A stretch of DNA of 64,000 bases from Maribacter thermophilus (lineage in GTDB: Bacteria; Bacteroidota; Bacteroidia; Flavobacteriales; Flavobacteriaceae). The notes under the pieces were generated by a model. It did no database searches and was not told the DNA's origin. It saw only the letters and a program-made list of their open reading frames with translations. The DNA lies in NCBI RefSeq assembly GCF_001020565.1, contig NZ_LDAS01000001.1:224402-288401 (forward strand), read 5' to 3'. Numbering within the stretch: the first letter of the stretch is position 1; each line of letters opens with the position of its first letter. Of the stretch, positions 24,826-34,233 are shown one piece after another. A program made the position numbers and the translations under genes.

Positions 24826-26259
24826 ATGAAAGTACTTACAGCAACAGAATTTTATAAAGAGTTGGAAACCAAGTTTCCACATAAACCAACGCTTAAACAG
24901 GAGATAGCCCTAGAAAAATTATCAAGGTTTATTCTTTCAAAAAATAAGGACGAGGTTTTTCTTTTAAAAGGCTTTGCGGGCACGGGAAAAACGACACTTA
25001 TAGGTACTTTGGTAAACAGTTTGTGGAAGACTCGGATGAAATCGGTCTTAATGGCACCAACCGGTAGGGCGGCAAAAGTAATGTCCAATTATTCCAATAC
25101 ACAAGCTTTTACCATTCATAGAAAAATTTATTTTCCTAAAAAACAAAGTGGAGGAGGAGTCCAGTTCGTATTGGCCCCAAACAAGCATAGAGATACCTTG
25201 TTTATAATAGATGAGGCTTCTATGATACCCGATACACCTGCAGACTCAAAACTTTTCGAGAATGGTTCTTTGTTGGACGATTTAATGATGTTCGTATATT
25301 CTGGCCATAACTGTAAATTGTTGTTGATCGGCGATACGGCACAGTTGCCACCGGTACATTTGTTGTTGAGTCCTGCTTTAGATGCTGATAAACTATCATT
25401 AAACTATAATAAAGAAGTAGAAAGGATAGAATTGGACGAAGTTGTTCGCCAGGCAGAAGATTCTGGCATTTTGGTGAATGCGACTATGCTTCGTGAGCAA
25501 TTACAGGGAGATTATTTTGACAGGTTCCAGTTTGATCTACATGGTTTTACCGATATTGTTCGTTTAATAGATGGACACGAAATACAAGAAGCGATCGATG
25601 AGTCGTACTCGCAAAATGGCAAAGAAGAAACCGCTATAATCGTAAGATCCAACAAAAGGGCCAATTTATATAATCTAAATATTAGGGAACGTATACTTTT
25701 TTTAGAAAACGATTTGGCCCCCGGTGACTTTATGATGGTCGTAAAAAATAATTATTTCTGGTTAAAGCCAAATTCGGAAGCAGGTTTTATTGCCAACGGT
25801 GACATTATCGAGATTCTTGAAATATATGCTTTCAAAGATCTTTATGGCTTTAAATTTGCCGAGGTAAAGGTGAAAATGGTGGATTATCCGAATATGAAGC
25901 CTTTTGAAACCGTATTGTTATTGGATACTATAAAAGCCGAATCTCCCTCTCTTTCATACGAGGACGGTAATCGTCTATACCAAGAGGTCATGAAAGATTA
26001 TGCACATGAAAAGTCGAAATACAAAAAGTTTCTTGGAGTAAAGAACAATAAATACTTTAATGGCTTACAGGTAAAGTTTTCTTATGCTATAACGTGCCAT
26101 AAGTCACAAGGTGGACAATGGAACACAGTTTTTGTGGAACAGCCATATCTTCCAAACGGAATAGATAAAGAATATCTTCGTTGGCTTTATACCGCAGTAA
26201 CCAGGGCCAAAGAAAAATTGTACCTTATTGGTTTTAAAAGCGATTTTTTTGTTGAATAG
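24826..26259 (+). CDS. RecD-like superfamily 1B DNA helicase
   Basis: A 477-residue ATP-dependent helicase related to RecD/RecD2 and to viral Dda. Motif I is GFAGTGKTTLIG (about residues 48-59), motif Ia 'MAPTGRAAKVM', motif II 'IIDEASMI', motif III 'LIGDTAQLPPV', and C-terminal motifs are 'SYAITCHKSQGGQW' and 'YTAVTRAKEKLYLIG'. There is no RecB/RecC neighbour and it lacks the N-terminal RecD2 extension, so it likely acts alone in repair or recombination. Divergent from the pilin-like gene. Confidence 0.9.
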   Translation: MKVLTATEFYKELETKFPHKPTLKQEIALEKLSRFILSKNKDEVFLLKGFAGTGKTTLIGTLVNSLWKTRMKSVLMAPTGRAAKVMSNYSNTQAFTIHRKIYFPKKQSGGGVQFVLAPNKHRDTLFIIDEASMIPDTPADSKLFENGSLLDDLMMFVYSGHNCKLLLIGDTAQLPPVHLLLSPALDADKLSLNYNKEVERIELDEVVRQAEDSGILVNATMLREQLQGDYFDRFQFDLHGFTDIVRLIDGHEIQEAIDESYSQNGKEETAIIVRSNKRANLYNLNIRERILFLENDLAPGDFMMVVKNNYFWLKPNSEAGFIANGDIIEILEIYAFKDLYGFKFAEVKVKMVDYPNMKPFETVLLLDTIKAESPSLSYEDGNRLYQEVMKDYAHEKSKYKKFLGVKNNKYFNGLQVKFSYAITCHKSQGGQWNTVFVEQPYLPNGIDKEYLRWLYTAVTRAKEKLYLIGFKSDFFVE

Positions 26260-26346
26260 GAAAAAACTAATTTAGTTCTTTTAAATCTAAGGCGCTATAG
26301 ATTTGCTCAACTCCTGATAAGGGTATCAACTGTAAACATATTTTCA

Positions 26347-26916
26347 ATGACATCGGAAACCATTATTAGTATATTTTTAGGCGTAGGCCTAGCGGCCTCT
26401 GTTGGGTTTAGGGTGTTTTTGCCTTTGTTTGCGCTAAGTCTGGCCGCATATTTTAATGTATGGGACTTAAATGATGATTGGGAATGGATAGGAAGTTTGG
26501 CTGCATTGATAACATTGGGTGTGGCCACATTAGTTGAAATTTTCGCCTATTTTATTCCTTGGGTAGATAATTTATTGGATAGTTTTGCCATACCATTGGC
26601 CGCTATTGCCGGTACGGCCGTTATGGTCTCCACCATAGCGGACCTTGATCCTGTCGTAACATGGTCTTTGGCCATAATTGCCGGTGGTGGTACCGCTACT
26701 GCTATCAAGGGGGCCGGCGCAACTGGAAGGTTGGCCTCGTCGGCTACTACGGGAGGTATAGGCAACCCTGTTTTGGCAACAGTGGAAACAGGTACGGCAA
26801 CGGTTGTAACGGTAGCCTCCATATTTGCTCCTATACTTGCGGCAGTATTGGTGATTATTATTTTAATTGTCATTTTTAGGATATATAGAAGCCTTAGGCC
26901 AAAATCAAAAACATAA
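26347..26916 (+). CDS. DUF4126 family membrane protein
   Basis: A 189-residue membrane protein with four to five helices. The opening 'GVGLAASVGFRVFLPLFALSLA' and the glycine/alanine-rich middle 'GGGTATAIKGAGATGRLASS' are typical of DUF4126. Function unknown. It precedes kdsB by 10 bp, so it may be cotranscribed with the Kdo genes. Confidence 0.85.
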   Translation: MTSETIISIFLGVGLAASVGFRVFLPLFALSLAAYFNVWDLNDDWEWIGSLAALITLGVATLVEIFAYFIPWVDNLLDSFAIPLAAIAGTAVMVSTIADLDPVVTWSLAIIAGGGTATAIKGAGATGRLASSATTGGIGNPVLATVETGTATVVTVASIFAPILAAVLVIIILIVIFRIYRSLRPKSKT

Positions 26917-26926
26917 AAACTATTAA

Positions 26927-27655
26927 GTGAAAATAATTGCAATGATACCGGCCCGTTATGCGGCTTCAAGATTTCCTGCAAAATTAATGCAAGACCTATC
27001 AGGGAAACCTGTAATTGTCCGAACCTATGAAGCAGCCGTAAAAACAGGCCTTTTTGACAAGGTGTATGTAGTAACCGATAGTGCTACCATATACGATACA
27101 ATAATTGCGGAGGGCGGTGAAGCGATCATGAGCAAAAAGGAACATGATTGCGGAAGTGACCGCATTGCGGAAGCTGTTACCGAAATGGATGTTGACATAA
27201 TAGTAAATGTTCAGGGAGACGAACCTTTTACGGATCGTGAGAGTCTGGCACAGGTAATAGAGGTATTTAAAAGTGATACCGAAAAAGAAATAGATTTGGC
27301 CTCTTTAATGGTACGGATCACTGATGAGGAAGAAATAAACAATCCGAACACGGTCAAGGTAATTGTAGATAATAGAAGCTTTGCACTATATTTCTCTAGA
27401 TCGCCAATTCCTTATCCAAGGGCCAAAAATGATAAAACCGTGTATTATAAGCACAAAGGTATTTATGCTTTTAGAAAACGGGCCTTAATGGATTTTCAGC
27501 GTTTGCCCATGTTGCAATTGGAGTCGACCGAAAAAATAGAGGCCATACGATATCTGGAATATGGTAAAAAAATTAAAATGGTAGAAACGACCGTTACGGG
27601 TATTGAAATTGATACTCCGGAAGATTTAGAGAAAGCGCAAGCTGCATGGAGATAA
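26927..27655 (+). CDS. kdsB: 3-deoxy-manno-octulosonate cytidylyltransferase (or 8-amino-Kdo form)
   Basis: A 242-residue enzyme that activates Kdo as CMP-Kdo for the lipid A core. It begins [20 protein letters not shown] (start GTG); other landmarks are '[10 protein letters not shown]', '[11 protein letters not shown]', 'VNVQGDEPF', '[10 protein letters not shown]', and '[10 protein letters not shown]'. In Shewanella the kdsB homologue next to kdnB prefers 8-amino-Kdo. Because a KdnB-like gene lies two genes downstream here, the same preference is possible. The next gene overlaps by 10 bases. Confidence 0.93.
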   Translation: MKIIAMIPARYAASRFPAKLMQDLSGKPVIVRTYEAAVKTGLFDKVYVVTDSATIYDTIIAEGGEAIMSKKEHDCGSDRIAEAVTEMDVDIIVNVQGDEPFTDRESLAQVIEVFKSDTEKEIDLASLMVRITDEEEINNPNTVKVIVDNRSFALYFSRSPIPYPRAKNDKTVYYKHKGIYAFRKRALMDFQRLPMLQLESTEKIEAIRYLEYGKKIKMVETTVTGIEIDTPEDLEKAQAAWR

Positions 27656-28344
27656 ATTTTGAGAATATAAAGGTAATCGGTTTTGATGCCGATGATACAT
27701 TGTGGGTAAACGAGACCTATTTTAGAGAGGCCGAAGAGCAGTTTGCTTCTCTTTTGGAGCAATACGAAACCAAGAACAAGATAGACCAAGAGCTCTTTCG
27801 AATGGAGATAAAAAACCTAGAGCTTTATGGGTACGGTATTAAGGGGTTTATGCTCTCTATGATAGAAGCTGCATTGGAGCTGTCCAATAACGAAATTTCA
27901 CAGGAAACACTTGCCGAAATTTTAGATATAGGAAAAAGAATGATTTCTCATCCCGTAGAAGTATTGGATGGTGTAGTGGAAGTATTGAAAAGCTTGGAAG
28001 GTAAATATAGATTGATAGTTTTGACCAAGGGCGATTTACTTGATCAAGAAAGAAAACTGGTTAGATCTAACCTATCTAGGTATTTTCACCATGTAGAAGT
28101 ATTAAGCGATAAGAAGGAAAAAAATTATCAAGACCTGTTAGATCACTTAGAAATAAGGGTTGATGAATTTTTGATGATAGGCAATTCATTAAAATCGGAT
28201 GTTTTGCCCATAGTCAATATCGGTGCAAAAGCCGTTCATGTTCCTTTTCACACTACATGGCAGCATGAAGAGGTCGAAGAGCCAAGGGAAAAAACTGGTT
28301 ATATGACCGTTCAAAAGCTGACGGATGTATTGCAGTACCTTTAA
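27646..28344 (+). CDS. HAD-superfamily hydrolase
   Basis: A 232-residue phosphatase-like protein. Motif I is GFDADDTLW (about residues 12-20), motif II the Thr of 'LIVLTKGD', motif III the Lys of '[12 protein letters not shown]', and motif IV '[12 protein letters not shown]'. The helical cap between motifs I and II makes it a C1-type HAD, unlike KdsC, which lacks this cap. Lying between kdsB and the KdnB-like gene, it could serve the same sugar pathway, but no substrate is evident. Confidence 0.87.
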   Translation: MEINFENIKVIGFDADDTLWVNETYFREAEEQFASLLEQYETKNKIDQELFRMEIKNLELYGYGIKGFMLSMIEAALELSNNEISQETLAEILDIGKRMISHPVEVLDGVVEVLKSLEGKYRLIVLTKGDLLDQERKLVRSNLSRYFHHVEVLSDKKEKNYQDLLDHLEIRVDEFLMIGNSLKSDVLPIVNIGAKAVHVPFHTTWQHEEVEEPREKTGYMTVQKLTDVLQYL

Positions 28345-28352
28345 AATTATAA

Positions 28353-29480
28353 ATGGAGATAAAAAAAGAAATAACATTGAAAAAGATACCTACTAGAGCT
28401 TCGGAGAAATATAGAAATTTTCCGATGGTTCCCAGAGTAGTTTTTGGTAATGGAAGTTTTGACCAATTGGGAGAAATACTTCTTTCAAAAAGAAAACATT
28501 CAGAAGCTCCTGTAATTTTTTTAGTCGATGATGTTTTTGAAGGCACGGATCTTGTTTCGCGTATTCCGCAAATATTCTGTGATCAGATCATCTTTGTATC
28601 AGCAGAGGAAGAACCTAAAACACAACAGGTAGATGCCTTGGTAGACCTGATAAAGGAAGAATACCAAGAATTGCCATCGGGAGTTGTGGGTATAGGCGGA
28701 GGAACGCTGTTGGACTTGGCCAAGGCGGTTGCGATATTACTGACGAACAATGGTAGTGCCGAAAATTATCAGGGGTGGGATTTGGTACAAAAAAAAGCGG
28801 TATACCACGTTGGTGTTCCTACCATTAGTGGTACCGGAGCTGAGGTCTCTAGAACCACGGTCTTATTGGGCCCCGAAAAAAAGCTGGGCATTAATTCTGA
28901 TTATACCACTTTCGATCAAGTAATCTTAGATCCCGAATTAACACAAGGTGTGGCCAAAGATCAATGGTTTTATACAGGAATGGATTGTTATATTCATTGT
29001 ATAGAGAGCTTAAATGGAACGTATTTAAATGCCTTTAGCCAAAGCTATGGGGAAAAAGCATTGGATCTTTGTAAAGAAGTTTTTTTAACGGACCTGTCCG
29101 ATGCCGATTCAAGAGATAAGTTAATGATGGCCTCTTGGCATGGTGGAATGAGCATTGCCTATTCGCAAGTAGGGGTAGCCCATGCTTTAAGTTACGGATT
29201 GGGATATCGGTTAGGAGTAAAACATGGGATAGGAAATTGTTTGGTTTTCCAATATTTGGAAGAATTTTATCCAGAAGGAGTAGCCCTTTTTCATAAAATG
29301 AAAGAAAGACACAATATAGAGCTACCTACGGGGGTATGTAAAGACTTGTCAGATGAAGATTTTGATGTGATGGTTTCAGTGGCTATGCAAATGGAACCTT
29401 TATGGGAAAATGCCCTTGGTGAAAATTGGAAATCTGTCATCTCCCCAAAAAAAATAAAATCGATATATAAAAAAATCTGA
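28353..29480 (+). CDS. kdnB: KdnB-like iron-containing alcohol dehydrogenase (Kdo 8-oxidase)
   Basis: A 375-residue group III metal-dependent dehydrogenase. The NAD loop is VVGIGGGTLLDLAKA (about 113-127); substrate and metal region 'GVPTISGTGAEVSRT', 'GMDCYIHCIES', 'GVAHALSYGLGY', and 'VKHGIGNCLVF' supply the Asp and His ligands. From memory it resembles Shewanella KdnB, which oxidises Kdo at C8 before transamination by KdnA, notably in 'PKTQQVDALVDLI' and 'TFDQVILDPEL'. Position near kdsB supports this. No kdnA-type aminotransferase is in the window. The alternative is an uncharacterised iron-dependent alcohol dehydrogenase. Confidence 0.75.
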   Translation: MEIKKEITLKKIPTRASEKYRNFPMVPRVVFGNGSFDQLGEILLSKRKHSEAPVIFLVDDVFEGTDLVSRIPQIFCDQIIFVSAEEEPKTQQVDALVDLIKEEYQELPSGVVGIGGGTLLDLAKAVAILLTNNGSAENYQGWDLVQKKAVYHVGVPTISGTGAEVSRTTVLLGPEKKLGINSDYTTFDQVILDPELTQGVAKDQWFYTGMDCYIHCIESLNGTYLNAFSQSYGEKALDLCKEVFLTDLSDADSRDKLMMASWHGGMSIAYSQVGVAHALSYGLGYRLGVKHGIGNCLVFQYLEEFYPEGVALFHKMKERHNIELPTGVCKDLSDEDFDVMVSVAMQMEPLWENALGENWKSVISPKKIKSIYKKI

Positions 29481-29537
29481 TTTATAACTTTATAGAGAAA
29501 AGTGTAAGGTGAGTCATCTTACGGATAATTATAATTA

Positions 29538-30077
29538 ATGCAGAGCCTTGCCCGTTTTATATATTTTAAGATATTAAGATGGTCCGTTAAGGGGGAGTTT
29601 CCTTCTGATTTGGACAAGTTTGTCATTATCGTGGTTCCGCACACCAGTTGGTGGGATTTTTTGTTGGGATTATTAATACGAAAGGTATTGAATGAAGAAA
29701 TCAACTATATAGGAAAGAAAAGTCTTTTCGATTCTCCGATAGGTTGGTTTTTCAGATGGACAGGCGGGGCACCTATTGATCGATCTAAAAGTAGTGATAC
29801 GGTTAGTGCTACGGCAAAGATTTTTAATGAGCGAAAAAGATTCCGGTTGGCTCTTTCTCCTGAAGGTACTAGAAAAAAAGTAAAAAAATGGAAAACCGGG
29901 TTCTACTATATTGCAAAAAAAGCAAATGTGCCAATAGTACTATGCGCTTTCGATTATGGTAAAAAGGAAATAAAATTTTCGAAACCATATACGCCCACAG
30001 ATGACAAGGAAATGGATTTTGAAAATTATAGGTCGTTTTTTAAAGGGGTAAAGGGAAAGGTGGCAGAGTTTAGCTGA
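29538..30077 (+). CDS. Lysophospholipid acyltransferase family protein
   Basis: A 179-residue 1-acyl-glycerol-3-phosphate-acyltransferase-like protein. The HX4D motif is VVPHTSWWDFL (about residues 33-43), followed by 'IGWFFRWTGGAPIDRS' and 'LSPEGTRKK' (the EGTR motif). It is shorter than plsC enzymes and has no strong membrane helix. Being downstream of kdsB-HAD-kdnB, it could act on lipid A or on phospholipids; both are inference. Confidence 0.85.
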   Translation: MQSLARFIYFKILRWSVKGEFPSDLDKFVIIVVPHTSWWDFLLGLLIRKVLNEEINYIGKKSLFDSPIGWFFRWTGGAPIDRSKSSDTVSATAKIFNERKRFRLALSPEGTRKKVKKWKTGFYYIAKKANVPIVLCAFDYGKKEIKFSKPYTPTDDKEMDFENYRSFFKGVKGKVAEFS

Positions 30078-30124
30078 ATCTTCTAACTATGGAAATTTTG
30101 AGAGATAAGTATTTTAACGATACC

Positions 30125-30155
30125 AAAAAAATGAGGCCAATTGGCCTCATTTTTG
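30125..30155. terminator. Bidirectional terminator
   Basis: A perfect palindrome (AAATGAGGCCAATTGGCCTCATTT) flanked by A and T runs, between the convergent acyltransferase and yebC genes. Confidence 0.88.
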
Positions 30156-30178
30156 TTTGTCTGTGATAAATAATAACT

Positions 30179-30889
30179 TTATTCTTGCATGGTATGATAT
30201 ACGTTCTGTACATCATCGTCTTCTTCTATTTTCTCCAATAGCTTTTCAACATCCGCAGCTTCTTCTTCGCTTAAAGCTTTTGTTACTTGTGGAATGCGCT
30301 CAAATCCAGAAGATAGTATTTCAATATTTCTATTTTCCAATTCTTTCTGTATAGCGCCAAAACTCTCGAAAGGTGCATAGATAAGGATACCGTCATCATC
30401 CACAAAAACCTCTTCCGCACCAAAATCTATCATTTCAAGCTCTAATTCTTCAGGGTCTACGCCGTCTGCCGGAATTCGGAAGTTACAGGTATGGTCGAAC
30501 ATAAATTCTACAGATCCAGAGGTGCCTAAGCTCCCGTTACATTTATTGAAGTAACTTCTGATGTTGGCTACGGTTCTCGTGTTGTTATCGGTGGCTGTTT
30601 CGATTAATACAGCGATTCCATGTGGGGCGTAACCTTCAAAAAGAACTTCTTTATAATCTCCTAAGCTTTTGTCGCTAGCTCTTTTAATAGCTCTTTCGAT
30701 ATTGTCTTTCGGCATATTAACTGCCTTGGCATTCTGGATGACCGCCCTTAATCGGGCATTCGAATCAGGATCAGGGCCTCCTTCTTTTACCGCTATAACA
30801 ATATCTTTTCCAATTCGTGTAAAAGCTTTGGACATTGCTGCCCATCTTTTCATTTTACGTGCTTTTCTAAACTCAAAAGCTCTTCCCAT
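30179..30889 (-). CDS. yebC: YebC/PmpR (TACO1) family protein
   Basis: A 236-residue protein of the YebC family: MGRAFEFRKARKMKRWAAM, 'FTRIGKDIVIAVKEGGPDP', 'NARLRAVIQNAKAVNMPKDNI', and 'EGYAPHGIAVLIETATDN'. Members were named DNA-binding regulators, but newer work ties them to ribosomes stalled at proline-rich stretches. It has its own promoter-like element and so need not belong to the gcvT operon upstream. Confidence 0.93.
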   Translation of the reverse strand: MGRAFEFRKARKMKRWAAMSKAFTRIGKDIVIAVKEGGPDPDSNARLRAVIQNAKAVNMPKDNIERAIKRASDKSLGDYKEVLFEGYAPHGIAVLIETATDNNTRTVANIRSYFNKCNGSLGTSGSVEFMFDHTCNFRIPADGVDPEELELEMIDFGAEEVFVDDDGILIYAPFESFGAIQKELENRNIEILSSGFERIPQVTKALSEEEAADVEKLLEKIEEDDDVQNVYHTMQE

Positions 30890-30910
30890 GGTTTATTTTT
30901 TTAATGCTTG

Positions 30911-30918
30911 CAAATTTA
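30911..30918 (-). promoter_or_regulatory. -7 promoter element for yebC
   Basis: On the reverse strand TAAATTTG (TAnnTTTG), 21 bp before the start codon at 30889. Confidence 0.45.
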
Positions 30919-30967
30919 ACAAAATTCGGAAAGGTTGAAGGGCGAATGCTATATTTTACTAGTGTTT

Positions 30968-31255
30968 TTATTCACTTTCTACAATTTCCTCAATACTTCT
31001 GGCCAGTTCAAAATCTTTCTCGGTCACCCCGTTGGCATCATGGGTACTCAAACGAATGTTTACCGTTTTGTATACATTGCTCCAGTCGGGGTGATGACCT
31101 TGTGCCTCACATTCAAAAGCGATCCGGGTCATTACGGAAAAGGCTTCCTTGAAATCTTTGAATTCAAAAGTGGTTTCTATCGCTCCGTCTACATACTCCC
31201 AACCGTCTAATTGTCCTAAATAGTCATATATCTGTTCATCGGTGAATTTTTCCAT
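30968..31255 (-). CDS. phhB: 4a-hydroxytetrahydrobiopterin dehydratase (PCD)
   Basis: A 95-residue pterin-4a-carbinolamine dehydratase. The catalytic motif 'CEAQGHHPDWSNVYKTVNI' (two His about residues 54-55) is clear, followed by 'LSTHDANGVTEKDFELA'. It recycles the pterin cofactor of aromatic amino acid hydroxylases; no phhA is in view. It is the last gene of the gcvT-glsA-SDR-PCD set. Confidence 0.93.
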   Translation of the reverse strand: MEKFTDEQIYDYLGQLDGWEYVDGAIETTFEFKDFKEAFSVMTRIAFECEAQGHHPDWSNVYKTVNIRLSTHDANGVTEKDFELARSIEEIVESE

Positions 31256-31276
31256 AGTCTTTCTATTTTAAATAAA

Positions 31277-32098
31277 TTATTTTAGAATATGATGGTCTAT
31301 AATTTCTTGATAGGTATATCTTAAGTTTTTTGGTAACATGTTTGTTTTTGGTAAAACGGCCAAATAGCGATCTTCATTTGTGGTGTAAACTCTTTTTATG
31401 ATCGGATTAAAACTTCCGACACGTTCTAATACTTCTTTTATAAAATCTTCATGATGTGTAAGGTCGGTACTTCCAAGATGATAGATACCGGTTTTATTTC
31501 TATTGATAAGATAATGAATTTGTTGTGTTAGTTTATCGTCGTTCGTAACATTTAATATAAGATTTGGAAAAACTTCAACAGGTTCATTGTTCAAGATCTT
31601 ATTTTTCATATCCTTTATCCTAGGTGAGCTATTGCCAAAAACCATCGGAATCCTTAGAATACCCATTTTATCTTTTGGCAGACGTAAAAGCATATTTTCT
31701 ATTTTAATTTTAAGTCTGCCATAAACACTTTCTGAAAGTGTTTTGTCGTATTCGTAAGAAGGGTATTTACTATATGCATCGAAGACGTTGGCAGAAGAAA
31801 GAAAATAGATCCTGCAGTCGTTTTGTAAGACGTATTCTACTATGTGTTGATGGGTAATTATTTGAGCGGCAAAATTTCCGCGTAGGGCAGAAATAATGAT
31901 CTGTGGTTTCACTTGTTCTAGAATTTCAAAAATATCATCTTCTTCCAGATTAAAATGAAAGAACTGTTTGTTGTCACCAAAGCTACTTGCGGCGTTGCAG
32001 TACGTGCCATAGGTGTCAAAATAGTTACAAAGTTCTTTGTATATGGCATTTCCGAGAAACCCGCTTCCCCCTAGTATTAAGATTTTCTTGTTTTCCAA
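31277..32098 (-). CDS. RmlD-like NAD(P)-dependent epimerase/reductase
   Basis: A 273-residue extended short-chain dehydrogenase. The nucleotide motif is ILGGSGFLGNAIY (about residues 8-20), the catalytic Ser is in 'YFLSSANVFD', and the Y-x3-K is in 'SVYGRLKIKIE'. 'LRIPMVFG' and 'GIYHLGST' recall dTDP-4-dehydrorhamnose reductases. Substrate unknown. It begins one base after the glsA stop. Confidence 0.8.
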   Translation of the reverse strand: MENKKILILGGSGFLGNAIYKELCNYFDTYGTYCNAASSFGDNKQFFHFNLEEDDIFEILEQVKPQIIISALRGNFAAQIITHQHIVEYVLQNDCRIYFLSSANVFDAYSKYPSYEYDKTLSESVYGRLKIKIENMLLRLPKDKMGILRIPMVFGNSSPRIKDMKNKILNNEPVEVFPNLILNVTNDDKLTQQIHYLINRNKTGIYHLGSTDLTHHEDFIKEVLERVGSFNPIIKRVYTTNEDRYLAVLPKTNMLPKNLRYTYQEIIDHHILK

Positions 32099-32099
32099 A

Positions 32100-33014
32100 T
32101 TAGAATATTGACAATTCTGATTCTGAAGTTAATTTTTCCAAAGCGGCCATACCGCGTGTAGAATTCCCCTTTTTATTTAGGCCCGGAGACCAAGTGGTTA
32201 CGCAAAATTTATTTGGCAGAAGAGCTACTATGCCACCGCCAACGCCACTTTTGCCGGGTAAACCTACCCTAAAGGCAAATTCCCCTGCTTCATCATAAAA
32301 ACCACAAGTTAGCATTAGGGCATTTATACGTTTTATTAATCCTTTATCGAGATGTTTGTGATTGTTCTTGCACCTTCCTTCATTGATGAACAAATAAAAA
32401 GTATCGCACAATTGTGCACAGTTCATTGACAGTGAGCATTGATGGAAGTAAAAATCCAATACTTTTATAACGTCATTTTGAAGGTTTCCGTAAGATTTTA
32501 AAAGATTCGCTGCCGCATAATTTTTGTAACCTGTCCGTTTCTCCGAAAGAGCAACTTTTTCATCATACTTTATAGTCTGGTCGCCGGCAAGGTTTCTTAC
32601 AAACTCTAAAAACTCTTCTTTAGGATTTTTTAATTGGCTAACAAGAATATCGGCTATTACGATGGCACCGGCATTGATCAATGGATTTCTGGGGATGCCA
32701 TTTTCTTGTTCCAATAAAGATAAATGGTTAAATGGGTCGCCCGAGGGTTCAACATCGATACGTTGCCATACCTCTTTTCCGATAAGGCTCATGGCCATGG
32801 ATAGGGTCAGTACTTTAGAAATACTTTGAATAGAAAAACGTTCTTGGGTATCGCCAAAAGAGAATTCATTTTTATCGATATCCAGTAAATGGATTCCATA
32901 TTTTTCACTGCTTATTTCCGCAAGTTCTGGAATATAAGTAGCAACCTTCCCGATATCGGGAAGGTTGCATGTTTCGTTATAAACGGATTCGATAATTTTT
33001 TGAAAATTTGGCAT
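32100..33014 (-). CDS. glsA: Glutaminase A
   Basis: A 304-residue serine-dependent glutaminase that makes glutamate and ammonia. The catalytic Ser-x-x-Lys is in FSIQSISKVLTL (about residues 59-70), followed by 'NPLINAGAIV', 'NRNP'-type contacts replaced by 'GIPRNPLINAG', and 'GLPGKSGVGGGIVALLP' near the end. Its stop codon is directly adjacent to gcvT's stop-start boundary: gcvT ends at 33015. A 28-bp perfect palindrome lies in codons 16-25. Confidence 0.94.
   Translation of the reverse strand: MPNFQKIIESVYNETCNLPDIGKVATYIPELAEISSEKYGIHLLDIDKNEFSFGDTQERFSIQSISKVLTLSMAMSLIGKEVWQRIDVEPSGDPFNHLSLLEQENGIPRNPLINAGAIVIADILVSQLKNPKEEFLEFVRNLAGDQTIKYDEKVALSEKRTGYKNYAAANLLKSYGNLQNDVIKVLDFYFHQCSLSMNCAQLCDTFYLFINEGRCKNNHKHLDKGLIKRINALMLTCGFYDEAGEFAFRVGLPGKSGVGGGIVALLPNKFCVTTWSPGLNKKGNSTRGMAALEKLTSESELSIF
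32941..32968. repeat. 28-bp perfect palindrome inside glsA
   Basis: Two 14-base arms (GCAACCTTCCCGAT and its complement) meet without spacer. The reading frame is undisturbed; the segment encodes NLPDIGKVA. In mRNA it would fold into a strong hairpin about 50 nt after the start codon. Confidence 0.8.
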
Positions 33015-34100
33015 TTATCCTTTATAGAATGGAAGCTTTACAACGGTAGCCGGAACCGCTTTTTTTCTTATTTGAATGTGGATTTTACTCCCTGTTTCAG
33101 AAAAAACAGTTGGTACATATCCAAGACCTATTCCTTTTCCTAAAGAAGGGGACATGGTTCCAGAGGTAACTACCCCTATTTTTTTTCCTTGTCCATCTAC
33201 GATATCGTAATCATGTCTAGGAATTCCGCGCTCGTCCAATTCAAAGGCTATCAATTTTTTTTCAGGACCGTGTTGCTTTTCTTTTTCTAGCGCTTCACTG
33301 TTCACAAAATCTTTGGTAAACTTGGTAATCCATCCTAAGCCAGCTTCCAAGGGTGAGGTTTCGTCGTTAATATCGTTGCCATAAAGACAATAGCCCATTT
33401 CCAATCTTAGTGTATCTCTGGCGGCAAGTCCTATAGGCTTGATTCCAAAATCCGCCCCGGCTTCAAAAACTTTGTCCCATACTTGTTTAACCTCGTCGTT
33501 TTTACAATATATTTCAAAGCCTCCTGATCCAGTGTAACCTGTTGCCGAAATAATGACAGAATCTATGCCTGCAAAATCGGCTACTTCAAAATGATAAAAC
33601 TTTATGGCCGACAAGTCGATGGAGGTCAGCGATTGCATTGCCTCTACTGCCTTGGGGCCTTGAATGGCGAGTAGTGAATAATCATCCGATAGATTGCGCA
33701 TTTCTGCGTTAAAGATGGTGTTGTATTTAGAAATATGGTTCCAGTCCTTATCAATATTAGAAGCATTTACTACCAATAAATATTGCTCTTCCTTGATTTT
33801 ATATACAATAAGATCATCTACGATGCCTCCGGTTTCATTGGGCATACAGCTATATTGGGCCCTGCCTATGGTTAATTTTGAAGCATCGTTGGAAGTAACT
33901 TTCTGTATAAGGTCCAAGGCACTGGGGCCACTTATTAAAAACTCTCCCATATGCGATACGTCAAAGACACCTACACCGTTACGAACGGTTTCATGTTCGG
34001 CATTTACCCCTTCATACGATACGGGCATGTTATAACCTGCAAAAGGAACCATTTTAGCTCCAAGGGCCTCATGGGTAGAGGAAAGTGCTGTGTTTTTCAT
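33015..34100 (-). CDS. gcvT: Aminomethyltransferase (glycine cleavage T protein)
   Basis: A 361-residue tetrahydrofolate-dependent subunit that takes the methylene group from the H protein. Landmarks: [21 protein letters not shown] at the start, '[11 protein letters not shown]' with the folate-site Asp, 'LLAIQGPKA', '[11 protein letters not shown]', '[20 protein letters not shown]', and '[19 protein letters not shown]'. Length is normal. No glycine riboswitch was recognised upstream. Confidence 0.96.
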   Translation of the reverse strand: MKNTALSSTHEALGAKMVPFAGYNMPVSYEGVNAEHETVRNGVGVFDVSHMGEFLISGPSALDLIQKVTSNDASKLTIGRAQYSCMPNETGGIVDDLIVYKIKEEQYLLVVNASNIDKDWNHISKYNTIFNAEMRNLSDDYSLLAIQGPKAVEAMQSLTSIDLSAIKFYHFEVADFAGIDSVIISATGYTGSGGFEIYCKNDEVKQVWDKVFEAGADFGIKPIGLAARDTLRLEMGYCLYGNDINDETSPLEAGLGWITKFTKDFVNSEALEKEKQHGPEKKLIAFELDERGIPRHDYDIVDGQGKKIGVVTSGTMSPSLGKGIGLGYVPTVFSETGSKIHIQIRKKAVPATVVKLPFYKG

Positions 34101-34119
34101 AGATTTATTTTATAATGTG

Positions 34120-34127
34120 CAAATTTA
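34120..34127 (-). promoter_or_regulatory. -7 promoter element for gcvT operon
   Basis: Reverse strand TAAATTTG (TAnnTTTG), 19 bp before the gcvT start codon. Confidence 0.45.
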
Positions 34128-34233
34128 TAGAATTAAATAAGGATAACATGAGAAGCCCTTCTTATGTTTTACATAATTTTTGGCTTACTTTTAGTAATTT
34201 GTTTTAGACTATCGACCATTTAAAATTTAATAT

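Noticed and set aside
32889-33143. 84-codon forward frame containing NLPDIGKVA
   Set aside because: It mirrors the glsA peptide only because the palindrome reads the same on both strands.
34101-34233. Glycine riboswitch upstream of gcvT
   Set aside because: The gap is only 133 bp and shared with the divergent M24 gene; no riboswitch core was recognised.
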